Positions 54,123 through 63,553 of a DNA stretch of 64,000 bases are shown here, one piece after another; the stretch's first letter is position 1; each line of letters starts with the position of its first letter. Where the stretch lies: positions 1,178,001 to 1,242,000 of the forward strand of contig NZ_AP028461.1 in the NCBI RefSeq assembly GCF_033097365.1, given 5' to 3'. A model generated the notes under the pieces. It had not been told where the DNA came from, did not search any database, and saw only the letters and a program-made list of their open reading frames with translations. This stretch comes from Actinoplanes sichuanensis. GTDB lineage: Bacteria > Actinomycetota > Actinomycetes > Mycobacteriales > Micromonosporaceae. The translations under genes and the position numbers were made by a program.

Positions 54123-55850
54123 TCAGCTGGGGGCGGGGGAGGGCAGGGGGCCGCGGTCCACGAGGCTGAACGTGGTCAGCGGTGGGGCGTCACCGACCTG
54201 TTCGACGAAGAAGCCGCCGGTTCCCTCGTTGGCGTCCTGGTCCCACTGCACGAAGCCGTACGCATCGTTGTAGAGGTGGAAGCGGGGACGGTTCTTGTCG
54301 TCCTTCAGTTTGGTCGGGATCAGCTCGAACAGGGTGCCGACGCCGGTCGCGCACTCGGTCGCGACAAGCTTCGCCGACGCGTCGGCGAGGAGCCGGACGC
54401 CGACGCAGACCTCTTCCTCGTCCGGGGCGTACAGGGCCCGGATCAGGTAGTCGACACCCATCGGGATCAGGACGAACTCGGACCTGGAACCGGTGCCGTC
54501 GCCCGCCTCGACCTCGCTGAACGGGCCGTCGAGCGCCAGGTCGTGGTCGATCTCGGCGATGTGGATCAGGGCCTTGTTCTTGCCGGCCTTGATGGCCACC
54601 AGCCGCTCCTCGGCGGACGGGGTGCGGCCCGGCTTCGGCGAGGCCGACGTGGGGGCTTCCCCGGACGCCGACGCCGACGCGGGCGTCTCCCCCGGACCGC
54701 CTGCCGAATGGTCGGGAATGGACAGGCCGTTGTACCTGATCAGGACACCCACGGTGGTGGCGAGCAGCACGGCGACCGCGGTGGTGACGACCGCGAGGGT
54801 ACGCCGTCGGCGCGGCCGGGCCGGTGCGGCCGCCGGGTAGACCTGGGACGTCGCCGTCGGCACTTGAGGGGCGGCGTGCCACGCCGGTGCGGCCGGAGAC
54901 ATCGGTGCGGCCGGGGCGGCCGGAGACATCGGCGTGGCCGCCGGCCGGGGGCCGAACGGCTGAATCGGGGCCGCGGGCGATGCGGGTGCCACGGTCGGCA
55001 GCATGATCGTGTCGTCGGCCGGTGGCCGCGCGGACTGCCCGGGCAGCAGGAGATCCAGCAGCTCACGGGCGGTGGGCCGGTCGTCCGGGTGCTTGGCGAG
55101 CGCCCGGGACACCGGTCCGCGCAACGACTCGGGCAGGCCGGTGAGGTTCGGTGCCTGGGTGAGGATGCGCATCGCGGTGGCCGACGCGGACTCGCCGGCG
55201 AACGGGGTGCGCCCGGTGGCGGCGTAGGCGACGACGGCGCCCCACGCGAAGATGTCGGCCGCGGCGGTGACCGGCCGTCCGTCGACCGGGTCGAAACGTT
55301 CCGGCGCCATGTACGTGACCGTGCCCACCACCTGGTCGGTGCGGGTGTGCTGGCTGGTCGCCTCGAAGGCCTGGGCGATGCCGAAGTCGATCACCTTGAT
55401 GCCGCCCCGGGCGAACAGCACGTTGCCCGGTTTGAGGTCGCGGTGGATCACGCCGGCCCCGTGGATGGCGGTGAGCGCGGTGGCGATACCGACCGCCACC
55501 CCGTGCAGGGCGGAGCCGGACAGCGGGCCCTTCGCCTTGACCTCGTCGGCCAGGCTGGGCCCGTCCACGAACTCGACGACCAGGTAGGGCGGCTCGTGAT
55601 CGGGATCCGCGTCGAGGACCTCGGCGGTCGAGAACGGGGGCACCTGCTTGGCCCGGGCGACCTCACTACGGAACCGACCCCGGAACTCGCTCTCGTTCGC
55701 GAACTCGGGCCGGACCATCTTTATCGCCACCGGCCGTCCGTCCGGGTCGCGGCCCAGGAACACCGTCCCCATGCCGCCTTCGCCGAGCCGGCCGACCAGC
55801 TCGTACCGGCCGAGGGCGACCGGGTCTCCCGGACGCAGCGGCATGCTCAT
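54123..55850 (-). CDS. Transmembrane Ser/Thr protein kinase
   Basis: This is a 575-residue protein. The kinase domain (about 14-270) has G-E-G-G-M-G (23-28), Lys44, H-R-D-L-K-P (Asp138) and D-F-G (155-157). A Pro/Ala-rich linker with P-M-S-P-A-A-P-A repeats follows (about 285-345), then one membrane helix (about 352-373) and an external domain of roughly 200 residues including a Ser/Pro stalk. The external beta-rich part (D-H-D-L-A-L-D-G, F-H-L-Y-N-D-A-Y-G-F-V-Q-W-D) may bind a ligand. ATG 55850 follows GAAGGGAAGAG; ATG 55844 is possible. It is a paralogue of the kinase at 35039 in the kinase part only. Confidence 0.92.
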   Translation of the reverse strand: MSMPLRPGDPVALGRYELVGRLGEGGMGTVFLGRDPDGRPVAIKMVRPEFANESEFRGRFRSEVARAKQVPPFSTAEVLDADPDHEPPYLVVEFVDGPSLADEVKAKGPLSGSALHGVAVGIATALTAIHGAGVIHRDLKPGNVLFARGGIKVIDFGIAQAFEATSQHTRTDQVVGTVTYMAPERFDPVDGRPVTAAADIFAWGAVVAYAATGRTPFAGESASATAMRILTQAPNLTGLPESLRGPVSRALAKHPDDRPTARELLDLLLPGQSARPPADDTIMLPTVAPASPAAPIQPFGPRPAATPMSPAAPAAPMSPAAPAWHAAPQVPTATSQVYPAAAPARPRRRRTLAVVTTAVAVLLATTVGVLIRYNGLSIPDHSAGGPGETPASASASGEAPTSASPKPGRTPSAEERLVAIKAGKNKALIHIAEIDHDLALDGPFSEVEAGDGTGSRSEFVLIPMGVDYLIRALYAPDEEEVCVGVRLLADASAKLVATECATGVGTLFELIPTKLKDDKNRPRFHLYNDAYGFVQWDQDANEGTGGFFVEQVGDAPPLTTFSLVDRGPLPSPAPS

Positions 55851-56038
55851 GTGGTTCTCTTCCCTTCGGGCCGTCGCGCCCCGGGAGTCTACTCAAGGTG
55901 ATCACGGTTCTCGGTTACCGCGTCTATGTCGGTTTGACGACGGAATGCCCGCCGGAGCCCCACTTCACCCGCGATCTCGTGCCCTTACGCCCACCCGGCA
56001 TGCCGAAACTCACAAGATCATCGGCGAGGGAGAGCGCG

Positions 56039-57055
<1,017 letters not shown>

Positions 57056-57066
57056 ATGCCTCACTG

Positions 57067-57078
57067 TAGACCGTTCTC
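57067..57078. promoter_or_regulatory. Operator-like site TAGACCGTTCTC
   Basis: An imperfect copy of TAGACCGGTCTA just upstream of the LacI start. It probably serves autoregulation. Confidence 0.5.
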
Positions 57079-57122
57079 CGCGACCGGTGAGGCGGGGGAC
57101 CGGCAGTGCTCATTCAATCTTT

Positions 57123-57132
57123 GAAACGTTTC
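57123..57132. promoter_or_regulatory. Palindrome GAAACGTTTC
   Basis: A perfect 10-bp palindrome with central CG, in the middle of the LacI/ABC divergent region. This shape is common among LacI-family operators, but it differs from the three TAGACCG-type sites nearby and may bind a second LacI-type protein. Confidence 0.5.
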
Positions 57133-57156
57133 GAGTTTCGTCTTGTGCCGCCGACG

Positions 57157-57168
57157 TAGACCGGTCTA
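57157..57168. promoter_or_regulatory. Operator TAGACCGGTCTA
   Basis: A perfect 12-bp palindrome overlapping a candidate promoter (TTGTGC 57143-57148, 18-bp spacer, TACTGT 57167-57172) of the importer operon. This is the best candidate for the main LacI-family operator. Confidence 0.65.
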
Positions 57169-57189
57169 CTGTGACGGCTGTTACACGCG

Positions 57190-57201
57190 GAGACCGATCT
57201 A
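57190..57201. promoter_or_regulatory. Operator-like site GAGACCGATCTA
   Basis: A third copy of the TAGACCG-N-TCTA pattern, 33 bp downstream of the perfect palindrome (about three helical turns). It could block transcription start or form a repression loop. Confidence 0.5.
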
Positions 57202-57228
57202 CAAACATGCGCGAAACCGGAGGTTCAT

Positions 57229-58533
57229 ATGAGGCTCGGTGCGGCGGTACTGCTTGCGGGCGCCCTTTGCCTGTCGGCCTGCAGCGCCGGATCCCTGGGG
57301 TCCAGCGACGATGCTGCGGGCGGTAAGACCCAGATCACCTTCCTGACCAACAACGACCCGGCCAACGTGAAGGTGGCCGAAGCCGTCATCGCCGCGTTCG
57401 AGGCCAGGAACACCGACGTCGACGTCAAGCTCGACACCCGGCCGCAGGGCAGTGAGGGCGACAACCTGGTCAAGACCCGGCTCTCCACCGGCGACATGGC
57501 CGACGTCTTCGAGTACAACTCCGGCTCGCTGCTGCAGGCCATCGCCCCGTCGACGAACCTGACCCCGATCACCGGCGAATCCTGGGTCGGCGACCTGGAC
57601 GAGACGTTCAAGAAGGTCGTCTCCAGCGGCACCGAGGTCTACGGCTCGCCGTGGCAGACCATCTCCGGCGGCGGCATCCTCTACAACAAGCCGCTCTACG
57701 CCAAGCTCGGCCTCCAGCCGCCCAAGACCTGGGCGGACTTCATGAACAACAACGCCAAGATCAAAGCTGCCGGTACGGCGCCCGTCGCCCAGACCTACAG
57801 CGAGACCTGGACGTCGCAGATCCTGGTGCTCGCCGACATGCACAACGTCTCGGCCGCCGATCCCGGCTTTGCCGACAAGTACACGAACAACCAGGCCAAG
57901 TACGCGACGACGCCCGCCGCCCTGGCCGGTTTCCAGCACCTGGAGGAGCTGAAGAAGGCCGGCTACTGGAACGACGACTACGCCTCGGCGAAGTACAACG
58001 AGGGCCTGGCCGCCGTGGCCAACGGCACCGCCGCGCACTACCCGATGATCACGTTCGCGGTCACCGCCATCGACACCGCGGCCCCCGGCAAGACGAACGA
58101 CGTCGGCTTCTTCGCGCTGCCTGGCACCGACGCGAGCAAGAACGGCGTGACCCTGTGGGAGCCGTCCGGCATCTACATCCCGAAGAGCACCGAGGGTGAC
58201 AAGCTCACCGCGGCCAAGAAGTTCCAGGCGTTCCTGGCCTCCCCGGACGGCTGTGCGGCCCAGGCGAGCGCCACGTCGCTGGGCGGCCCGTTCGCGGTGA
58301 AGACCTGCAAACTGCCGGACGACGTGGCCACCGCGGTCAAGGACCTGAGCGTGTACGTGGACGCCGGCGCCGCCAGCCCCGCGCTGGAGTTCCTCTCCCC
58401 GATCAAGGGCCCGGCCCTGGAGCAGATCACCGTCGAGGTCGGCTCCGGCATCCGCCCGGCCGCCGACGGCGCGAAGCTCTACGACGAGGACGTGAAGAAG
58501 CAGGCGCAGCAGCTCGGACTCCAGGGCTGGTGA
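57229..58533 (+). CDS. Sugar ABC transporter substrate-binding lipoprotein
   Basis: This 434-residue protein of the CUT1 type has a lipobox L-S-A-C (Cys about 18). The mature part begins T-Q-I-T-F-L-T-N-N-D-P and contains typical extracellular solute-binding motifs such as G-S-P-W-Q-T-I-S-G-G-G-I-L-Y-N-K. Linked genes suggest capture of rhamnose-containing oligosaccharides. ATG 57229 follows GGAGG. Confidence 0.92.
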   Translation: MRLGAAVLLAGALCLSACSAGSLGSSDDAAGGKTQITFLTNNDPANVKVAEAVIAAFEARNTDVDVKLDTRPQGSEGDNLVKTRLSTGDMADVFEYNSGSLLQAIAPSTNLTPITGESWVGDLDETFKKVVSSGTEVYGSPWQTISGGGILYNKPLYAKLGLQPPKTWADFMNNNAKIKAAGTAPVAQTYSETWTSQILVLADMHNVSAADPGFADKYTNNQAKYATTPAALAGFQHLEELKKAGYWNDDYASAKYNEGLAAVANGTAAHYPMITFAVTAIDTAAPGKTNDVGFFALPGTDASKNGVTLWEPSGIYIPKSTEGDKLTAAKKFQAFLASPDGCAAQASATSLGGPFAVKTCKLPDDVATAVKDLSVYVDAGAASPALEFLSPIKGPALEQITVEVGSGIRPAADGAKLYDEDVKKQAQQLGLQGW

Positions 58534-59447
58534 TGACGACAGTCACCGACGCGGTGACGGAGGCTCCGGCGACCACGGTCCCGGAGCCGGCCCGCCGCAA
58601 GAGTCCGTATCCGTACTGGTTCATCCTCCCGGGCGGTGTCATCTTCGCCGTCTTCTTCCTGGTGCCGTCGGTGATGGCGTTCTGGTTCAGCCTCACCCGC
58701 TGGACCCTGTTCGACCAGGAGTTCATCGGCCTCGACAACTACGTGCAGTTCTTCCGGGAACCGGCGCTGGCGTCCGGGCTGTGGCACACGCTGATCTACG
58801 CGGTGACCACCTCCGGCCTGAAGGTGGTCCTCGGGATGGCGCTGGCCGTACTGCTGACCGGTCCGATCCTGGGCCGCGGGTTCATGCGGTCGGTGGCGTT
58901 CTTCCCGGTGCTGGTCAGCACGATCGGTGTCGGCCTGACCTTCCAGATCCTGATGCACCCGACCCGCGGGGTGATCAACCAGGCGCTCGATCTGGTCGGG
59001 ATCACCGGCCCGGCCTGGCTGGTCGACCCGGACTGGGCGCTGCTGTCGGTCGCGTTCGTCGACGTCTGGCAGGGTGTCGGCCTGGCCACGGTGATCTACA
59101 TGGCCGGCATCCTGTCGATCCCCGGCGAGTATTTCGAGGCGGCCAAGATGGACGGTGCGGGCGCCTGGCACCGGTTCCGCAACATCACCCTGCCGCTGGC
59201 CAAACCGGCGACCGTGTCGGTGATCCTGCTGTCGCTGATCGGCGGGCTGCGCAAGTTCGACCTGATCTGGGCGATGACCAAGGGCGGCCCGGGCTTCACC
59301 TCGGACGTGATGGCCTCGGTGATCTACAAGCAGTACCAGGCCGGCTTCTACGGGCTCTCCACGGCCGGGAACGTCGTGCTGTTCCTGCTGGTGATCCTGA
59401 TCGCGCTGCCGCTGTTCTGGTTCTTCAACCGGAAGGAGGACGCGTGA
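58533..59447 (+). CDS. Sugar ABC transporter permease (MalF/UgpA type)
   Basis: This 304-residue protein has about six membrane helices. The EAA loop E-A-A-K-M-D-G-A-G-A-W-H-R-F lies at about 205-218. ATG 58533 overlaps the preceding TGA (TGATG); GTG 58530 is an alternative. It forms the channel with the next gene. Confidence 0.92.
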   Translation: MTTVTDAVTEAPATTVPEPARRKSPYPYWFILPGGVIFAVFFLVPSVMAFWFSLTRWTLFDQEFIGLDNYVQFFREPALASGLWHTLIYAVTTSGLKVVLGMALAVLLTGPILGRGFMRSVAFFPVLVSTIGVGLTFQILMHPTRGVINQALDLVGITGPAWLVDPDWALLSVAFVDVWQGVGLATVIYMAGILSIPGEYFEAAKMDGAGAWHRFRNITLPLAKPATVSVILLSLIGGLRKFDLIWAMTKGGPGFTSDVMASVIYKQYQAGFYGLSTAGNVVLFLLVILIALPLFWFFNRKEDA

Positions 59448-60277
59448 GCACCCGCACCCGGCCCAACTATCCGCTCAGCGGCCTGGCGATCGTCCTGTTC
59501 GGTGTCGTGTTCCTGGTCCCGTTCGGGTTCATCCTGCTCACCGCGGGCAAGACCGCGCAGGAGTCGGCGCTGCTGGACTTCTCGTGGCCCACCGAGTGGG
59601 CGTTCGTGGCGAACCTGCAGGCGGTCGTCGAGGCCCGCGACTACCTGCTGATCATCGCGTTCATCAACAGCACCATCCTCACCGTCGCCAGTGTCACCGT
59701 GGTGGTGATCCTGGCCGCGATGGCCGGGTTCGTCCTGCAACGACGCAAGAGCCGGGTCACCAAGGTCGCGAACCTGGTCATCCTGTCCGGGCTCGTCCTG
59801 CCGCCGGCCGTGGTCCCGACCATCTGGGTGCTGCAGAAGATCGGCCTGTTCAAGACGATGCCCGGCCTGATCCTGGTCGAGATCGCGTACGCCATGGCCT
59901 TCTGTGTCCTGCTCTTCCAGGCGTTCATCGCGGGCATTCCGAAGGAGATGGACGAGGCCGCGACCATCGACGGCGCCGGGCCGGTGAGCCTGTTCTTCCG
60001 GGTCGTGTTCCCTCTGCTGCGGCCGATCATCGTGACCGTCGTGGTGGTGCAGACGGTGTTCATCTGGAACGACTTCACCAGCCCGCTCTACTTCCTGCCC
60101 GGTGACGAGAACGCCACCGTGCAACTGACCCTCTTCAACTTCCAGGGTCAGTACGCCAGCTCCTACAACCTCCTGTTCATGGACATCCTGCTGGTCACGG
60201 TCCCGCCGCTGATCATGTTCATGATCTTCCAGCGCCAGATCGTGTCCGGCATGGTTGCCGGCTCGGTGAAAGGTTGA
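59444..60277 (+). CDS. Sugar ABC transporter permease (MalG/UgpE type)
   Basis: This 277-residue protein has about six membrane helices. The EAA loop M-D-E-A-A-T-I-D-G-A-G-P lies at about 168-179. GTG 59444 overlaps the previous stop (GTGA). No ATPase gene follows, so the importer must borrow one encoded elsewhere, as MsiK-type ATPases serve several sugar importers in actinomycetes. Confidence 0.92.
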   Translation: MSTRTRPNYPLSGLAIVLFGVVFLVPFGFILLTAGKTAQESALLDFSWPTEWAFVANLQAVVEARDYLLIIAFINSTILTVASVTVVVILAAMAGFVLQRRKSRVTKVANLVILSGLVLPPAVVPTIWVLQKIGLFKTMPGLILVEIAYAMAFCVLLFQAFIAGIPKEMDEAATIDGAGPVSLFFRVVFPLLRPIIVTVVVVQTVFIWNDFTSPLYFLPGDENATVQLTLFNFQGQYASSYNLLFMDILLVTVPPLIMFMIFQRQIVSGMVAGSVKG

Positions 60278-60282
60278 GCCAC

Positions 60283-62490
60283 ATGCAAGGTCGGATGATC
60301 ACCTCGGTGACCGAGCTGGGCAGCGCGCCGCTGTTCCGCACCGAGATCACCCTCGACGACGGGCACGGCCCGGTGACCGCGGCGAGCTTGCGGATCAGCA
60401 GCCTCGGTGTGCACGAGGCCCGGATCGACGGGCAGCCGGTCGGCGACGACGTGCTGAGTCCCGGCTGGAGCTCCTACGAGCACCGGCTGCGTTACCTCAC
60501 CCACGACGTCACCGCCCTGCTGAGCAGCCGGAGTGTGCTCACCGTGCTGGTCGGCAACGGCTGGCACCGAGGACGGCTCGGGTTCATGGGCGGGCGCGCG
60601 TTCTACGGCGACCGGCTCGGGGTCATCGCCGACCTGGAGATCACGTTCGCGGACGGGCACCGGCAGAGCGTCGTCACCGACGAGACGTGGACGGTCGGCG
60701 GCTCGGACGTGCTCGCCGACGACCTCTACGACGGGCAGACCATCGACGCCCGGCGGCGTTCGGCCAAATGGCACCTGGCCGGGGGCGAGCCCGAGTGGTT
60801 CCTGCCGGTCAAGGCCCTCGACTTCGACAAGCGCGTGCTCACCCCGTACCTCAGCCCTCCGGTGACCAGGCAGGACGTCGTGGCGCCGGTGAACGCCTGG
60901 CTGTCACCGACCGGGCGGATCTTGATCGATTTCGGTCAGAACCTGGTCGGCTGGGTCCGTTTCACCGCGACCGGGCCGGCCGGATCGGAGATCCGGATCC
61001 GGCACGCCGAGGTCCTCGAACACGGCGAGCTGGGCGCGCGGCCGCTGCGCGACGCGCAGGCCACCGACCGATTCATCCTCAGCGGCGCGGAGGACCTCTT
61101 CGAGCCGACCATGACGTTCCACGGCTTCCGGTACGCGGAGATCACCGGCCTGTCCCTCGAAGAGGCACGGCGGGTCGAAGCCGTTGTCGTGCACACCGAC
61201 CTGCGGCGCACCGGCACCTTCGCATGCTCCGACGACCTGCTCAACCAGTTGCACAGCAACGTCGTGTGGAGTACCAAGGGCAACTTCCTGGACCTGCCGA
61301 CCGACTGCCCGCAGCGCAACGAACGCCTCGGCTGGACCGGTGACATCGCGGTGTTCGCGCCGTCGGCCGCCTACCTGTTCGACACCGGCCCGTTCCTGGC
61401 CGACTGGCTGGCCGACCTGGCCGCCGAGCAGCGGGCCGCCGACGGCCTCGTCCCGTTCGTCATCCCGGACGTGCTGAAATTCCTGCCCGACGTGCCGGAG
61501 TTCCCGACCCCGGACAGCACCGCCTTCTGGTCCGACGCCGCGGTCTGGGTGCCGTGGACACTGTGGCGGGCCTACGGCGACCGGGCGATCCTGGCGAACC
61601 AGTACGACTCGATGACCGCACACGTGCGCCGGGTCGAGACGCTGCTCTCGCCTGCCGGGGTATGGGACACGACGTTCCAGTTCGGTGACTGGCTCGACCC
61701 GGACGCGCCGCCGGACAATCCGGCCAAGGCGAAGGCCGACCCGGGCGTGGTCGCGACCGCCGCCTTCCACCGGTCGGCCTCGATCACCGCGGAGACCGCC
61801 GCGTTGCTCGGCCGGGACGCCGACGCGGCGGAATTCGGTGCGCTGGCCGCGCGGATCCGGGCGGCGTTCAACGAGCAGTACGTGTCAGCCGACGGCACGA
61901 TCGTCTCCGACTGCACCACCGTCTACACGCTGGCGGTGGTGTTCGGGCTGGTCGACGACGAGGCGGAGGCCGGGCGGCGGCTGGCCCGGCTGGTGGCGGA
62001 CAGCGGGCACCACATCTCGACCGGGTTCGCCGGTACGCCGTACATCCTCGATGCTCTGACCCGGACCGGACATCTCGATGTCGCCTACCGCCTGCTTCTG
62101 GAACGTGGATGCCCGTCCTGGCTCTATCCGGTGACGATGGGCGCGACCACGATCTGGGAACGCTGGGACTCGATGCTGCCCGACGGCTCGATCAACCCGG
62201 GCGAGATGACCAGCTTCAACCACTACGCGCTCGGTGCGGTCGCCGACTGGATGCACCGGGTGATCGGCGGCATCGTCCCGCTCGAGCCCGGCTACTCGCG
62301 GGTGCTGATCGCGCCCCGCCCCGGCGGCGGGCTGACCTGGGCCCGTGCGGGTCTGGACACCCCGCACGGCCGGATCGAAGTGTCCTGGCGCCTGGTCGAC
62401 GGGGAACCCGCCGTCGACGTCTCCCTGCCCGCTGGAGTGACCGGGGTGTTGTCGTTGCCCGGGAAGGAGGACATGGAACTGACCGGCTGA
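60283..62490 (+). CDS. GH78 alpha-L-rhamnosidase, intracellular
   Basis: This 735-residue enzyme has no signal peptide, so it acts on imported substrate. The N-terminal beta-sandwich domains (about 1-300) precede the (alpha/alpha)6 barrel. D-L-P-T-D-C-P-Q-R-N-E-R-L-G-W-T-G-D (about 344-361) is the hallmark GH78 block with the general-acid Glu. A second conserved region is A-T-T-I-W-E-R-W-D-S-M (about 626-636), with the catalytic-base Glu. It removes terminal alpha-L-rhamnose from plant or microbial glycans. ATG 60283 (AAAGG upstream) is preferred over TTG 60274, which overlaps the permease stop. Confidence 0.9.
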   Translation: MQGRMITSVTELGSAPLFRTEITLDDGHGPVTAASLRISSLGVHEARIDGQPVGDDVLSPGWSSYEHRLRYLTHDVTALLSSRSVLTVLVGNGWHRGRLGFMGGRAFYGDRLGVIADLEITFADGHRQSVVTDETWTVGGSDVLADDLYDGQTIDARRRSAKWHLAGGEPEWFLPVKALDFDKRVLTPYLSPPVTRQDVVAPVNAWLSPTGRILIDFGQNLVGWVRFTATGPAGSEIRIRHAEVLEHGELGARPLRDAQATDRFILSGAEDLFEPTMTFHGFRYAEITGLSLEEARRVEAVVVHTDLRRTGTFACSDDLLNQLHSNVVWSTKGNFLDLPTDCPQRNERLGWTGDIAVFAPSAAYLFDTGPFLADWLADLAAEQRAADGLVPFVIPDVLKFLPDVPEFPTPDSTAFWSDAAVWVPWTLWRAYGDRAILANQYDSMTAHVRRVETLLSPAGVWDTTFQFGDWLDPDAPPDNPAKAKADPGVVATAAFHRSASITAETAALLGRDADAAEFGALAARIRAAFNEQYVSADGTIVSDCTTVYTLAVVFGLVDDEAEAGRRLARLVADSGHHISTGFAGTPYILDALTRTGHLDVAYRLLLERGCPSWLYPVTMGATTIWERWDSMLPDGSINPGEMTSFNHYALGAVADWMHRVIGGIVPLEPGYSRVLIAPRPGGGLTWARAGLDTPHGRIEVSWRLVDGEPAVDVSLPAGVTGVLSLPGKEDMELTG

Positions 62491-62496
62491 GGAGGT

Positions 62497-62539
62497 CGCG
62501 GGACCTATGCGCAACCATTGGTTGCGCATAGGTCCCGCG
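62497..62539. terminator. 43-bp near-perfect palindrome between rhamnosidase and SRPBCC genes
   Basis: Two perfect 21-bp arms around a single central base, 6 bp after the rhamnosidase stop. It can form a very stable hairpin that ends the sugar operon. Its centre, GCAACC-ATT-GGTTGC (62511-62525), is also one of two operator-like dyads for the next operon. Confidence 0.75.
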
Positions 62540-62550
62540 CGGCCTAGAGT
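62522..62550 (+). promoter_or_regulatory. Candidate promoter of the SRPBCC-ArsR operon
   Basis: TTGCGC (62522-62527), a 17-bp spacer and TAGAGT (62545-62550). The -35 box lies inside the upstream dyad, and the second dyad begins 6 bp after the -10 box, so repressor binding would cover both promoter elements. Confidence 0.6.
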
Positions 62551-62555
62551 CATAC

Positions 62556-62570
62556 GCAACCAAAGGTTGC
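62556..62570. promoter_or_regulatory. Operator dyad GCAACC-AAA-GGTTGC
   Basis: A perfect 6-bp inverted repeat with 3-bp centre, placed at the expected transcription start and just before the ribosome site (GGGAGG). It repeats the half-sites of the dyad 45 bp upstream. Confidence 0.65.
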
Positions 62571-62581
62571 GGGAGGTTGAG

Positions 62582-63055
62582 ATGGAGTACGGAAGCATCG
62601 AGCGCGAGATCTACATCGAGGCGGCTCCGGAGGTCGTGTTCCAGGTGGTGAGCGACCCCGGCCACGTGAAGCGGTGGTGGCCCGACGACGCGGAGTACGA
62701 CGTGGTGCCCGGAGCGACCGGCCGGATCGTCTTCGGCGACTGCGCCCACGGCGGCACCGCCGAGCAGCTCACCGTCGTCGACGTGCGGCCGCCGAAGACG
62801 TTCTCGTTCCGGTGGACGCACCCGGCCGGGGAGATCGCGGCGGCGGCCAACTCACTGCTGGTCACCTTCGACCTCACCCCGAAGGGTGACGGCACACTGC
62901 TGCGGATGACCGAGTCCGGGTTCCGGGAGCGGGGCTGGAACGATGCCGTCGTCGAGCAGTGTCACCGGGAGCACGTCACCGGGTGGGACTTCTTCCTGCC
63001 CCGCCTGGAGGCCTACGCGGCCACCCTGCGGCCCTCGGTGGACGCCGGATCATGA
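62582..63055 (+). CDS. SRPBCC (AHSA1-like) ligand-binding protein
   Basis: This is a 157-residue protein starting at ATG 62582 behind GGGAGG. I-E-A-A-P-E-V-V-F-Q-V-V-S-D-P and K-R-W-W-P near the N-terminus and the C-terminal W-D-F-F-L-P-R-L fit the START/AHSA1 fold with a hydrophobic pocket. AHSA1-like proteins paired with ArsR regulators are widespread, and their ligands are generally unknown. Its stop overlaps the ArsR start. Confidence 0.9.
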   Translation: MEYGSIEREIYIEAAPEVVFQVVSDPGHVKRWWPDDAEYDVVPGATGRIVFGDCAHGGTAEQLTVVDVRPPKTFSFRWTHPAGEIAAAANSLLVTFDLTPKGDGTLLRMTESGFRERGWNDAVVEQCHREHVTGWDFFLPRLEAYAATLRPSVDAGS

Positions 63056-63387
63056 TCGTCGACGACGATCTCTGGTCGGCGATCGGTGACCCGACCCGCC
63101 GCCGGATGCTCGACCTGCTGCTGACCGACGGCGGTGGCACCGCCACCACGCTCGGTCACCGGCTGTCGGTCACCCGGCAGGGTGTCGCCAAGCACCTGGT
63201 CGTCCTGGAACGGGCCGGTCTCGTGCACGGCGCCCCGGCCGGTCGGGAGCGGCGCTACCGGGTCGACGACGCCCAATTGGCCCGCGCGGTGGCCCAGCTG
63301 TCGTCGGTCGGCGCCGCCTGGGACGCCCGCCTGCAGCGCATCAAGCGCATCGCCGAGGCGATCGCGCGCGAGCCGGGCGCCGACTAG
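63052..63387 (+). CDS. ArsR-family transcriptional regulator
   Basis: This is a 111-residue winged-helix protein. D-P-T-R-R-R-M-L-D-L-L-L (about 12-23) and L-S-V-T-R-Q-G-V-A-K-H-L-V-V-L-E-R-A-G-L-V (recognition helix about 40-60) match the metal-independent ArsR subgroup that pairs with SRPBCC proteins; no cysteine metal site is present. ATG 63052 overlaps the preceding stop (ATGA). It probably represses its own operon through the two GCAACC-N3-GGTTGC sites. Confidence 0.9.
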   Translation: MIVDDDLWSAIGDPTRRRMLDLLLTDGGGTATTLGHRLSVTRQGVAKHLVVLERAGLVHGAPAGRERRYRVDDAQLARAVAQLSSVGAAWDARLQRIKRIAEAIAREPGAD

Positions 63388-63396
63388 GCCGGCTTG

Positions 63397-63520
63397 CTCC
63401 CCGGGCTGTCCCGACCTGCCTTCGGCAGCCCTGGGCGCCGGCCACTTTCGGTCTGCTTGCTCTCAGGGCTGTTGCGGGCGGTGTTCGGCAGCCCTGGGCG
63501 CCGGCCGCTTTCGGGTGGCC
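63397..63520. repeat. Two 63-bp-period direct repeats
   Basis: TTCGGCAGCCCTGGGCGCCG and flanking bases occur at 63421 and 63484, with weaker matching upstream to about 63397. They fill the spacer between the ArsR gene and the convergent partial gene. Confidence 0.8.
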
Positions 63521-63553
63521 GTTCCGCAGAGCTGTTCCGGGGTGGTCGGGTCT

